Assembly (NCBI RefSeq): GCF_914767665.1 | Contig: NC_059506.1 | Location: forward strand, 7,192,001-7,256,000 | From: Harmonia axyridis | Lineage: Eukaryota > Arthropoda > Insecta > Coleoptera > Coccinellidae | Length of the DNA: 64,000 nt | Direction: 5' to 3' | The notes under the pieces: model-generated | Databases searched by the model: none | What the model saw: the letters and a program-made list of their open reading frames with translations, nothing else | Told to the model about the DNA's origin: nothing | Translations under genes and position numbers: made by a program | Shown: one piece after another, positions 10,281 through 21,539 of the stretch | How the letters are laid out: every line of letters begins with the position of its first letter | Position numbering within the stretch: position 1 is the first letter of the stretch

Positions 10281-11814
10281 CAGTGCATCCCATTTTGGGA
10301 GAGACAGCCAGGTTTCTCGCTTGTTATTCAAGATAGAGCCTTGCGGTTTTCACGTTCCTGTCCTACTTTTTCGTGAAACTCAAGTTGGTCTAATCAGATT
10401 TTTCATAACTGTTTCCGTTCAAGAGATACAGGGTGATTTTGGAAATTGAGACTTTTCGGACACCTCCCTTATCTCCGAAGTTATTAGAAATAATGCTGAG
10501 GTAAAAACTACGTCTGAATCAGAATTCTGCGTAGAATCCAGTGGCGTACTCAATTTTCTTTTTCGGGGTATGGTTTTGAAGATTCAACACAAACCTATAT
10601 TTTTTTTAATGGAACACCCTATATATCATAACTTCGTTGAATTCGTAATTTTTTTACCTTCAAAATGATGTATGATACTTTATAGGTAGGATGTTCAGAC
10701 ATGTCAAAAAAACACTAAAACATCAAATAAGGATGATTTTTTTGTTAATGGGCAATGGATTTCCCATATAAAAAAGAATCAATTGGATAATTTTCATTTG
10801 TGATTTTATTCATAGTAAAGTAAGCAAACGAAGATAATACACTCATCACTAACATGAAAAACAAAACGTAGGTACCTACCTAATAGCAACAAATAAATAA
10901 TACAAAAATTCATAAACATTGCATAATATCTTACAGATTAAACTGTTCAAATTGCTGTCCATTTTCCCCTAATACATAATTGACAAAACTTTTCAATACG
11001 CCTGAGTGCATTTAATATTATAAAAGGGCGGTTTTGTAAATCCTGACAAACTGCCTCTGTTGATGCACGAAGTTCTTCGAGACTGTTGTATCTTTACTGT
11101 AGTATATTATATGTATTTGGGCAAATGGGCAGCAATTTGAAGAGTTTAATCTGTAAGATATTATACATGTTCATGTTTATGAATTTTTGTATTATTTATT
11201 TGTTGCTATTAGGTAGGTACCTACGTTTTGTTTTTCATGTTAGTGATGAGTGTATTATCTTTGTTTGCTTACTCTACTATGAATAAAAATCACAAATGAA
11301 AATTATCCAATTGATTCTTTTTTTTTATATGGGAAATCCATTGCCCATTAACAAAAAAATCATCCTTATTTGATGTTTTAGTGTTTTTTTGACATTTCTG
11401 AACATCCTACCTATATAGTATCATACACATTTTGAAGGTTAAAAAATAACGAATTCAACGAAGTAATGATATATAGGGTGTTCCATTGAAAAAAATATAG
11501 GTTTGTGTTGAATCTTCGAAACCATACCCCGAAAAAGAAAATTGAGTACGCCACTGGATTCTACGCAGAATTCTGATTCAGACGTAGTTTTTACCTCAGC
11601 ATTATTTCTAATAACTTCGGAGATAAGGGAGGTGTCCGAAAAGTCTCAATTTCCAAAATCACCCTGTATCTCTTGAACGGAAACAGTTATGAAAAATCTG
11701 ATTAGACCAACTTGAGTTTCACGAAAAAGTAGGACAGGAACGTGAAAACCGCAAGGCTCTATCTTGAATAACAAGCGAGAAACCTGGCTGTCTCTCCCAA
11801 AATGGGATGCACTG
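10281..11814. mobile_element. Fold-back element with ~690-bp inverted arms
   Basis: Ends CAGTGCATCCCATTTTGGG and its complement are flanked by TA on both sides (10279-10280, 11815-11816), as for Tc1/mariner-type insertion. Arms 10281-~10976 and ~11122-11814 are near-identical reverse complements and enclose a ~145-bp unpaired centre. Each arm, read outward from the centre, starts with the C-terminal codons of a transposase (N-G-Q-Q-F-E-[QE]-F-N-L-stop) and continues through its 3' untranslated part. The element is therefore two copies of one transposon 3' end placed back to back. Non-autonomous. Confidence 0.85.
10945..11098 (-). pseudogene. DDE transposase C-terminal fragment
   Basis: Lies in the centre of the fold-back element. 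The minus strand reads SLEELRASTEAVCQDLQNRPF, then LRRIEKFCQLCIRE and NGQQFEQFNL-stop with a frame change. This is the usual tail of the insect Tc1/mariner-like transposases that end in C-x(5-8)-G-x-[QH]-[FL]-E. The catalytic core is absent. Confidence 0.65.
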
Positions 11815-11816
11815 TA

Positions 11817-13730
11817 CATATAGCGCTCTCTGATGCCCGCATCACTGATACGACTCTGGAGTCTGAAGTTGTATTCAAACAAGATTCAAACCTTGACTCA
11901 TCTTGGCGCAAACGCGTCTCTATTTACGTGCTTTCAGTTGTCAAAACAGCTGGGTATAAGTGCAAAATGAATTAAGTTTGTTTACTTCGTTCAGGAGCTT
12001 TTTCATGAAATTTCTGTTATTGATGAACAATTCCAAAAAGGATTCACAGGACAATGGAACTGAACGAAATGTGAGTGAACATTTATTTCAATTTAAACCG
12101 ATAGAAGAAACTGACGATGTCAAAATTTGGAGGTTAGAATAAACTTTCTAAGGATTAAATAGATCACATGTTTTGGTTGATTTGAAATAGAGGTAACTTG
12201 TTTATTCTTACGGCTGAGGGGAATTTTTATGTATCGCCTGAAGATGTGTCTCTATTTTTATGTTGCAGAAGTTGAATGTCACGTTGGTGATTCATTTATT
12301 AACTCCTTTGTTGTCGAATATTCCTATTTATATTATTATCTATAGGTGTACCTTCGATTACTGATGACGGTATTTTTATCGAGTACCTGTATTATTGACA
12401 TTGATAATAATTGGTAATCTGCCAATGATTGGACACCGGGTCTAGATTTGATATCATTTCAAAATTCTGAAAAAAATATATTAATAAAACAACAAGAATT
12501 CGATGTCACATTTTCTCGGAGACTTACAAATCAAGTTTAAAATATGTTGTGTATGCTCATTATCATATTCGATTATTCAGCTTTCAGATTTTTGCTATGA
12601 AGATATATGTACAATTTTTCTTTGAATTATTGATTATTGATAACGTACTGGTTTATTATTTTCCTCGTTATTTTCCTACACATCACACAATATTTTGAAA
12701 ATGAATATATGCCTAGAGCGATTCCGAAATTATATAATTGGCAATAATATATCAAAAAAAAGAACCTGTCAACATATTAATATCGAAAAATATAGTTTTG
12801 AATTTTGGTGGAAGAAAAATTTTGTATTGAATTTGCTAGTTCGAAAACCTGATGATTTCTATAGGCTCAAAACTGAGGACTTAAATTACTAAGAAATCAA
12901 TTCTGACACAATAATGAGATAAAATATTTTTAACACGAATTCTTATTCTGTAGTTTTTTATTTTTTTCAATTCAATTTCAGAACGAAAGACCTTACTCTC
13001 CCTTTACGGTATAAAATTTTGATCAATACTTTCCAATAATAACTTTGGAATAATAAATAAAAAAATGTTTTCGAACTCGAATTTTCTGTTCCACATTTTG
13101 AGATAAAAAAAATTTAAAAATTGGATAAATATCTTTTCTTAGTGAATGTATGTGGTATTTGCCTAAATTTGCTCCAAAAATTTGTTATACCTACCTACTG
13201 TAATACTGTTATTGGTGGCGAACACAATCTGTCAATTTTGAAAGCAGAAAAGTAACAAAATAATTTCTTAGACCCGTCAAGTCGACTTGCAAACCTAATA
13301 TCGAAATACTGTATTGCTATGCTAATATACTAAGTCAAATAGTTGTTACTGCAAAGGCTTTGTCCCTGTAGGAATAACATATCAATATTTTAATCTTCAA
13401 CAATTCTTGTAATTGGAGAAATGAATTCAATTTTGGAAAAAGGCATTAGCGTAATCTTTTCAGCTTCAAAAAAATGTTAGTCAATGCCAGTACGCACGAC
13501 AATGTTGCTGCTGAAGACGAGGTACACATCACGAAATTATCACCTTAATGAGGTATTCATTTTTATCAAATGTCCTTCGAACATTTGGAAGTCGTTTCTA
13601 AAATATTGGGAATTCGTTATTTATTTGGAATACATTCAATACTCTGTATCTTGGGATAGAACTATTTCCCAAAGGACCTTGCCGACACCAAATAACTCAG
13701 AGCATTATATCCTGAACTTGTTCGCAAGGT
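11817..13730. other. Long spacer
   Basis: AT-rich; no convincing exon, repeat family or inverted repeat seen. Confidence 0.35.
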
Positions 13731-13734
13731 TTAT

Positions 13735-13922
13735 GAAACAGCCTGTAAAGAAACTACTTTATATTTTTTGCCTTTGGAATCCTTGAGAAATACTGAATAT
13801 ACCTCATGTAATGTTCCCTATAACTAAATGCAATGATTCTGGAGTCATAGCTACATTTACATTATGTTCGCAGAAGTAAAAACTGAGGAACATCCTGAAC
13901 AGATTTTCGTGAAACACCCTGT
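13735..13922 (+). repeat. Partial copy of the 14.1-kb repeat end
   Basis: Shares order and motifs with ~14130-14240 (GGAATCCTTGAGAAATACT, TTCCCTATAACTAAATG, ATTTACATTATGTTCGC) and, inverted, with ~15285-15420. It closes with CACCCTGTA at 13914. Confidence 0.6.
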
Positions 13923-14122
13923 AGATCTTTGTTCTCACAAGCTGAGAGCAAGAGCCGTTTTCTGATAGGATGGATTTCATTGTCATAATTCTCAATAATT
14001 TTCATGAAAAGGGACACCAACTCCAAATCATCAAATTTGAAATCTATGCTCATTACCTTTACAAAGTGAGTTTTAAATAAGGAGTGCTTAAATTATGTCG
14101 GAAACTTGCACTTTGTTATTTT

Positions 14123-15425
14123 ATGGATCACCCTGTATATTTTTTCCTCTCGAAATCCTTAGAAATACTTAATATTTTCATGATTCCCTATATCTAAATA
14201 TCATAATGCTATATTTACGTTTTCGCTGAAGTTGAAATATTACAGATGGTCATATTTGATATCTAAAATTCCTAATTTTTCTTTTCCTCAAATGTGAACT
14301 TACTCTAACATGAAACAAACATGTAAAGATTGTTCGAATTAAACGAGTTTATTCATTCATAGCCTTCTAAATATATAGATTTAGAGGGGCTCTACCTACA
14401 GTTATAGAATCGAAAATCCTTGAAAAGATAGGGTGGCTTAAATTACAAAAAAGTTGGGTTATTTGGGGATGAGTGTGTTGGAGTGGACAGATCCGAAATA
14501 TCTCCACTGGTTCCCGAGATATTTTGAAAAAACTAAAATCGGGATTTTCTTTTTTTCTGTATAACTCATTTCTTTCTCGAGATAACTTTCTTTTTATTTT
14601 TTGTTTAAATAGTAAGCTGGTGCGAAAATTCTCAAATAACTTGTTACTTTGTTCAGTTGTTATGTGAAACCATCACTTCAGTTTTGTGAAAACCTGAATC
14701 CTGTTTGATAAGTAACTTCCTATTAATAACATTATTATGCTAATACCAATACTCATCATAGCGAACAACTAGCAATGTCTGTAGAAATTTTTCTACATAA
14801 TTTTAAAACTCAAGTGATGGTTTCACATAACGAACTTTCAACGAAGTTATTCGACAATTCTGGCTCAAGCCTATTTCTTAAACAAAAAAATTAAAAGGAA
14901 GTTCAAATTTCACTCAATATTTTTGTAAAGTATGATACTTTGTTGAATTCGTAATTTTTTTTATCGCCCCATGAGGAGAATCAATATGGTCTTTGATCTG
15001 ACGACACCATTAGAATCTCTATGTTGGATAATGGCTACAAACCGAATTTCGCGAAGTTATCTCCAGAAACGAATGAGTTCTACAGAATAAAAAAAACTCT
15101 CGATTTTTAGTTTTTACAAAATATCTCGAAAACCATTAGAGATATTTTGGATTTGTTAACACCAACACACTCTTCCCTAAATAACGCAACTTTTTTGCAA
15201 TTCAAGCTACCCTGTTTTTCTTACGGTTTTCGATATCCCTGAAGTGCCCCTCTAAATAAGTAGTTCTAATAACCATGTATTATTTCAACTTCGGTGAGAT
15301 AATGTGAATGTAGCTAAAACTCCGTTATAAGTTATGGCATTTGGGTATAGGGAATACTACATGAAAAATATTCAGTATTTCTTAAGGATTTCAGAAGGCA
15401 AACAATTTACAGAGGGGTCCATTTT
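14123..15425. mobile_element. Fold-back repeat with ~400-bp inverted arms
   Basis: Arms ~14129-14600 and ~15060-15420 pair through many blocks: ATCCTTAGAAATACT with AGTATTTCTTAAGGAT, TATCTCGAAAACCAT with its mirror, and GATGAGTGTGTTGG with CCAACACACTC. The left end carries CACCCTGTA, and the right reads TTTACAGAGGGG. No coding region. A diverged non-autonomous member of the ACAGGGTG class; exact ends uncertain. Confidence 0.6.
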
Positions 15426-15860
15426 AATTCAAAATAACAAAATTAATTATTTTTTTGGAAAATTGAATTGAATTCAATTCAATTTATTCATCCATATGAG
15501 CAAAATTCTTTCAAATTACATTTCTTATTATTACGAAAAAAATAATAGAAATTCAAAAGTTCTCCCCTGAAAAATGAGAAGAGATAGCCAACTAAATGCC
15601 TGTTTTACCTCTATCATCTCCCCAAAGAGGACAATAAAAACTTAACAAAACCTTTCTCCTCCAACACATAATGACATGTACGAGATACAGAGACAGAGCA
15701 GAGGGAGAGAGAGCAGGGTGGAATCTCTTGAGCAAGGACTAAAATTGATCGAAAAATTGAATAACAATTAAAATACCACCATAACATCGGCCATTTCGCA
15801 AAATCCTAACAGCAAAATCTATAAAAATTATGTGCTATCCGTTTCCGAGATAATAGTTCT
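15426..15860. other. Spacer
   Basis: No feature beyond short A-runs and a purine-rich GAGA stretch near 15690. Confidence 0.35.
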
Positions 15861-15983
15861 TTATAATACAAGTGCAGAAGAAGAAGATATTCTTCCACGA
15901 GTTCAAAATTCAAAAAGGAGCCACGAAGTGGCGAGTTTTTGAATGAACGAGTGGTAGAATGAGCCTTCTGTACGAGTATTATA
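15861..15983. repeat. R1-associated hairpin
   Basis: Long hairpin: TTATAATAC pairs with GTATTATA, GCAGAAG with CTTCTGT. The GC-rich core GAGCCACGAAGTGGCGAG is at 15918-15935. Same design as 6743-6864, and directly followed by R1. Confidence 0.8.
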
Positions 15984-16265
15984 CATTATTTTCTCCAATT
16001 CATTGAATTCTTATTGAAATTAATGAAATATTTCCATAAATATCATTTAGTGATTTTTGCATTGAAAAATGTTGTTTGGCAGAACTGATTTCTTTAAGGC
16101 AAATTGATGAATTGACAGATGAAGACGTGGCGGAAAGTTCGGAGTACCAACATATAATAATAAAATATAACCATGAAAACTGTGCGTTTCTGATATATTC
16201 TCGCACGATTTTGTTCTACAAGATGTGGAAGAATGAACGGAATAACCACAGAATTAGAGAAATGA
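15984..16265 (+). repeat. Repeat R1, copy 5, with open ~62-aa frame
   Basis: Best-preserved R1 unit with its hairpin. From 16076 the frame reads MAELISLRQIDELTDEDV, then SSEYQHIIIKYNHENCAF and LFYKMWKNERNNHRIRE. The peptide contains one C, two H and a basic tail. I recognise no domain. The same frame is open in copies at 6.1-6.6 and 26.1 kb. Confidence 0.85.
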
Positions 16266-16480
16266 GTGTTACATACCTACTTAAAATTCAGTTTTGTATG
16301 TTAGAAATTATTTCACTCTCGTATTTTCAATGGACTAGTTTTCATTTTTTTGTTAAGGATTAATTCTAAAAATTTAAGTAAAATGAAACAAAAATGTGGA
16401 AGAATCATCGAAATATCTCTAGAAATGAAAAAGTTATGGGACTTTGAAGTTGCGCTTGGAAGAATAATTTCATAGTACGT

Positions 16481-16968
16481 GTAAGTGGCGTGACGTCACA
16501 CACTAGACGAGTGGTATTCGCTGAGTGCTTGCGAATTCATTGGTGTACAATCACTTGTGCCGTTCGTGTCGTGTTTTGTTCGTTACACGATGGCTGAAAT
16601 AACTCTCTATATACAGTCATGTAAATTACTTTTTTCTCTTTTTACTTTTTACTCCTCATATAAATATGTTTTGCCATTGATAGACTTCAACAACCAGTAC
16701 TCAACTACAAACTGTTTATGAAACGTTTTTTAAATAAATCATCGTTATAAGTTGAACCATGATGAAGCAAACTCAAAAGTAGATACTTACTTGAAAAGTT
16801 TAACTCCTTTTATTTCAGCACTGACATTACGGTGACATAAAAACGAAACTCGAGTTAAAACTACACTGCACAATTACAAACGGCGCGAGAGCCTTGGCGC
16901 GGCTAAGTATTTGAACGTAATTTATGGTGTAGCGATCACAGGCAAGTGCCGTGACGTCACAGACCAAA
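16481..16968. promoter_or_regulatory. Pair of CRE-like direct repeats
   Basis: Two ~27-bp direct repeats (16481-16507 and 16942-16968) share AAGTG-[GC]-CGTGACGTCACA, each containing the palindromic cAMP-response core TGACGTCA. The region between them is slightly GC-richer and includes an ATG (TACACGATGGCTG) with a short frame. It could be a promoter or the ends of an unrecognised element; no function is shown. Confidence 0.4.
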
Positions 16969-17269
16969 GACGTTCCGCGCTAAAATACGTTAATTTAAAT
17001 AATCTATTTCTCAGTCATCTATTGATGGATTTTCAAATTTTTTCACTGATTAATCAGTTTTGCTCTATATTTTAATTCTATCGTGTCAAATATAGTATTA
17101 TCAACATCACTAAACTAGTCCATTCTTGGAATAATGTAAGAGCAGTCAGCATAGAAAGAGAAAGTTAATCATTACCGAAAATAAAATGTTAATATACACT
17201 CAAACACGAAGTAACTGAGAAATAAACGAACACATTCAATTCATTCCACAGTTTTCTTTCCTTCCCGAA

Positions 17270-17660
17270 CATGAATCATTTCGAGCATGGCGAAATTGGT
17301 CCCTTTGAACCTGCCAGATCCACCCGACTCCTCTCCGTTTCTCCATTCACGGACCTCGAAGGAAAAAATAATAATAAAAAAGACGTTTTGAACGATGTCC
17401 GGAAAAATTGGATGAACTGTAGTAATCACTTCCCCATTCATTCGGAATTAACAAGCCGACACTTTTTTCCCCATTTTTACAATTCCTTATTACGAGGACT
17501 GCAAGAACTCGAGGGGGGCAAAAAAACTGGGGAACAACATTCGCGCCCCAGCGAACGGGGCAATTCCTGGGGAAATTTAATTAAGTTGGCACGTCGGGCG
17601 GCAGGGGGCGCTTTCGCCTAATCGCTCCTAACAATTAAGAAGCTCCGTAATAAAAAGAAT
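17270..17660. other. GC-rich island, no convincing exon
   Basis: Higher-GC block containing a C/G-rich patch (17510-17620) and TTTAATTAAG homeodomain-like sites. A 116-codon frame exists on + but has low-complexity, non-protein-like composition and no splice context. Candidate conserved regulatory element. Confidence 0.35.
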
Positions 17661-17901
17661 AAATTACCTTTTTGTTATGCAGGTAGGTACTCCAATTATT
17701 CACTAATTCTGTTTTCGTCCCAATCATCTCGAGGAGGACCCGAAAAATGTGTAGTAGCCTCTTAGAAGTTGAAATTGCGTTTTTGAATAATTCATAATTT
17801 TTACGAGAATGTTCGAGTGGATAAGAAAGGCGATATGAAAATTATTGATGACGGTCTTTCCAAAAATTTTCTTATTAAGGTAGATTAGTGATGGTTTCTA
17901 G

Positions 17902-18663
17902 CTCAGAGGAAAGAAAAGATAGAGGTGCCTTATAGCATTTGTTGACATCGCTATAACATTTTTGTTTACAAACACTTATAATGTACTGCGTTGCCATTCT
18001 GAGGAAGAAGTAATCTTTTCTCCGTTCTGTGGCATAGATGTTTTGCGAATATTCTGAGGATTTGGCAACACGGTTCTGTTGTTGTTATTGCACGTGTCAA
18101 CTAGAGGTGCGTTAAGGGTTAACTGTTCATTTTAATTTCACGTTTGTAATCGGCGTTATTTCATACAAGTTTGCGAATTTTAAGTGACATATTGTTAATT
18201 TTAATCATGATAAATACTCGAAAAACATGTATAGTGTGTAAAACATCGGAAATGAAAATCTAACCTATCATAGGTAAGTTCACGTTTTGAGTCCATACGC
18301 GTAGAATATATCTCGTCTACGGCGTAGTATTTGTGAGATATCGAAAATTTAATTCAATCCTAACATTTGTAGGTTTCCTTCAAATAGAGAATTTAGCAAA
18401 ATATGGTGCCACGTATTAATATTGCAAATGAACAATTTGCCGAAATATGCATATGTTTGTTCCAAACATTTCAGCACCGAAAACTTAATAAGAGGCAGTA
18501 AGAGAACCATTGACTACGCCACTGAAATGTTTACCGCCCCTCTAGTTGTCAATTTTGCAGGTTTGTTGTTGTCCTATCTCACTTTATCATCATACTGTTG
18601 CAATTGATTACAATACAACGCTATTTACTTCTAAGGGCACCTCTATCTTTTCTTTCCTCTGAG
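17902..18663 (+). mobile_element. P-like element, non-autonomous, 762 bp
   Basis: Terminal inverted repeats of 28 bp start CTCAGAGGAAAGAAAAGATA at both ends. The flanks GTTTCTAG (17894-17901) and GTTTCTAG (18664-18671) are an exact 8-bp target duplication, the size typical of the P superfamily. An internal inverted pair (TCAACTAGAGG-type at ~18088 and ~18540) resembles subterminal repeats. It contains a THAP-finger remnant, the DNA-binding end of P transposases, and lacks the catalytic part, so it is an internal-deletion derivative. Confidence 0.9.
18207..18560 (+). pseudogene. THAP zinc-finger remnant of P-like transposase
   Basis: Starts ATG at 18207 with T-C-I-V-C-K. After a one-base frame change it reads N-L-T-Y-H-R to 18273. 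An intron with GTAAGT...TTTGTAG spans 18274-18372. Exon 2 continues FPSNREFSKIWCHVL, then KYAYVCSKHFSTENL. This supplies the THAP pattern: C-x2-C, F/Y-H-x-F-P, W and C-x2-H-F. The frame then runs into the subterminal repeat at ~18540. The splice joins H-R|F-P exactly as in the family, supporting a once-functional gene. The frameshift between CKTS and NENL and the missing catalytic domain make it non-functional. Confidence 0.85.
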
Positions 18664-18671
18664 GTTTCTAG

Positions 18672-19150
18672 CCATGTTTGGATATGGGTCGCTGGTTTGA
18701 AGCTGGGGAGGTAGTTTTTCAGGTAAAAATGGTTATTGACGTACCTACTGCATTATTTGGGTGTTTATGACCCTCAGCGTACAGTTTAGTCAGGTGGACG
18801 TACTTGGGACGAAGATATATGAATCACCTTATAAATTGCAGTGTCGGTTATCCATTTGCCGTTTAGGGCGCAACGACCCGGGGCCCGAACGGTCCTGGAG
18901 ATAAAAATTCTTTAGATTTATTCAAAACGATTTTGCTAAAATATTCTGAGAAACCCTTCTCATATGCTTATTTGTGTTGAAATTCTATGTAAGGAGTGAA
19001 ATTTCGAAGATATTATTAACTAGAGAATTACCGATAAATCTGTGTATTATAGAAAACCTTTAGATATGCCCTTATCATAAATATCCGAGTAGGTCGGAGA
19101 TACCCTGCACTATTTTACGAGGAGTTTGCGCTACGGCTTAAACAGACTTA
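18672..19150. other. Spacer with a GC-rich patch
   Basis: Mostly featureless. A G/C-rich patch at ~18867-18900 contains CGACCCGGGGCCCG but no coding or repeat assignment. Confidence 0.3.
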
Positions 19151-19682
19151 TACAGGGTGTCGCGTAAAGACCACGTCAAACCGAGGGAGAATGTAGATTA
19201 AAGGATAACCCACCTGCTATGACAAAATTCCCATCATGAAAGTCTCACCGTTTTCGAGATATTTTTTTTTTTTGAAAATGATGAATTTTTGGCCTTCCAA
19301 TAGTTTGTCCTTCGGTTGGTACAATTTTACATCTTTTTGGTTAATTTTTTCAGTAAAATATTGCTGAAGAATGATTCCAACGTTTACATTAAAAACATCC
19401 TCTAAATATTTTGAAGGGAGGCAATGAGAAATATTTTTATTGGAAATTTTGGTAGTGGATTATTTTGTTCATGATGTTTAGCCCATCGTAGTGGAAACAA
19501 AATGTACCGAGCTACTGCTGCACATTACACCAATAAATTGTCTATTTTATAGTGATTTCAAAAAGATATCACACAAGTCATTTGTTATTCAAAGAAAAAA
19601 AATATGGCTGTTTTTATCCAAATGGGTACGTTTCTGACAAAATCAAGTTTGTCAATTCTGTTAAGAAATCTGCGATGTTGCA

Positions 19683-20040
19683 TTACTTAGTGAACAATGG
19701 CAATTGTTTACGTGCGAAAATATTACTCGCATAATTGTTCACCCCAACGAAATTCAATTTTGCCGGCACATTTTGCGAAAACATCATACAGATCCAGATT
19801 TTTTTAATAAGATCATTTGGAGTGTCGAGTCTTCCTGTACCAAGGATGGGTACATGAAGACCTAAATCCTCTGAACTTTTAATATTTAGCTGCTTAAAAG
19901 ACAAAGTATACGCAACACCTATACGTGATGAAGCCGAATTGCGGATGCGTTCTCTCAATTCGGCTTCATCACGTATGGGTGTTGCGTATACTTGATCTTT
20001 TAGGCAGCACCAATAATAAAAGTCCATAGGATTTAATGTA
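19683..20040. pseudogene. Transposase fragments in opposite orientation
   Basis: On + from ~19755 the frame reads FCRHILRKHHTDPDFFNK, then IIWSVESSCTKDGYMK. This is the first catalytic block of a Tc1/mariner-like transposase, with W-S-D-E replaced by W-S-V-E. On - from 20027 it reads MDFYYWCCLKDQVYATP, then IRDEAELRERIRNS, the block just after the last catalytic residue. The two meet at the hairpin 19890-20008, so part of the gene was inverted or copied from the opposite strand. Not functional. Confidence 0.75.
19890..20008. repeat. Snap-back hairpin inside transposase
   Basis: Arms 19890-19941 and 19956-20008 pair with few mismatches around a 14-nt loop; the inner GATGAAGCCGAATTG block is exact. 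Confidence 0.9.
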
Positions 20041-20180
20041 AATGTAATGAGTTCACTGCAGCACTGTTTTTAGAACTTTAATGAACTCGTTACGATGCTG
20101 AAATAGAGGATTATAATTTGAAATACAATAAAATATACCACTTCGATATTAAAAAAAAAAATATTTCCATTGTAAAGAGG

Positions 20181-21538
20181 AATAAGGTATGGCATCAAGG
20201 ATAGAAAACGATATCAACCAAATGGCCGCCACGGCTACGGTTACAGGACCATATCCTTTTCATGACATTTTCTATGACCAAATCGCATGTTTGCGGCTGT
20301 ATGTCCTCGATTCACGAATCTTGAAGATTTTGAATCGATTGTGGAGCATTGTCATAGGAGACATCGTTTTTCACGTGATCTCAAAAAAAAGTGTCTGAAA
20401 GTGTTAAATCACAAGATCCTGTTGGCCAATTGTGATTTAAATCCATGATTTGTTGCCATATTATATAATAGCATAATCCAAAATGGACCAAAAACTTCGA
20501 CCTTCCAAGAAAGCATTTATTAATTTTATATGCCTTTATATTTCTTAAAGGAAATTGTTCCCAAGTAGTGATGAATGATATTGTGTTGAAAGTATTACAT
20601 CTTTTATTTTGCCATGTTTATTGAAAATTAATTTTTGAAATATTTCATTCCACACTAGAAATATTTATTGTCACGAGATGAAAAAATTAGAAATTAAGCT
20701 TTTAAGCAAGGAAGTTAAAGATATTTGAAAGAAGAGTCTGTCACGAAATCTAACAACATTACTTCTTCCTGTGTAAATACTCACAATTATCATTATCAGT
20801 AAATCATTAAATCCCAGTGAGAATCATGAAAAATTGTGGCTAATGAATCACGAAGAAAAACCACTATTTATAGAATTACTTTTTCAATTAATTTATTTGT
20901 GTTAACATAATCGACGTTTCTTGGTGATGATTCATATAATATCAACTGTCTCATTTTCCTGGTAAAATAGGATTCCCATAATTAATAACTGTGGGTAATT
21001 GACATTTTTCTGGTTAATAATATGGATGCATTTTAAGTACATTCATAAAAATGACTTCGAAATTGTTCTTATGATATTTTTTGTATGAATTCGAAATGAT
21101 CAGTTGTGTAAATAACTTCAGGGATAATGCGTAATTAATAATAATTATTTGATCTATGGAACAAATTATGTGTTCTAAAGTCATATGTCACAAAAATAAA
21201 TATCTATACCTAGGTATAAATTCTATAATAGAGGTCCAATAATATTCCCACTGTTGATTTTTAATTTGGGAAATTTATTTGTCTTCATTGAATGATGAGT
21301 TTTTCATTTTATACATGTATCTTGGTATGGGAAATTCATTATATGTACCCATTGCGCTCTCGGTTCATATTAGAGCCATAAAGAAATAGTCAACAATAAT
21401 TTAGATTTATAGTTCTCACGAAAGTTTGACAAGGCACGTAGGGAGAGGTCTAATTTTCATCGAGGTTAGGTCATCAACACTAAGATAAATTATTTTACCT
21501 GATTATAAAAGTTTAATGAGTCTTCTTGATGAAGGATA
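20181..21538. other. Long spacer
   Basis: AT-rich; no exon or repeat family recognised. A 69-codon frame at 20189 lacks any recognisable motif. Confidence 0.35.
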
Positions 21539-21539
21539 T

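Larger units (their letters stand above)
19152..20180. mobile_element. Rearranged ACAGGGTG transposon
   Basis: Left end TACAGGGTGTCGCG at 19152. The interior holds two parts of one transposase in opposite orientation joined by a snap-back hairpin (19890-20008). The right end is not identified, so the limit is approximate. Confidence 0.5.

Noticed and set aside
10246..11882. Two ~60-70-codon frames ending VQEIQGDFGN as paralogous genes
   Set aside because: They are the two arms of the fold-back element at 10281-11814.
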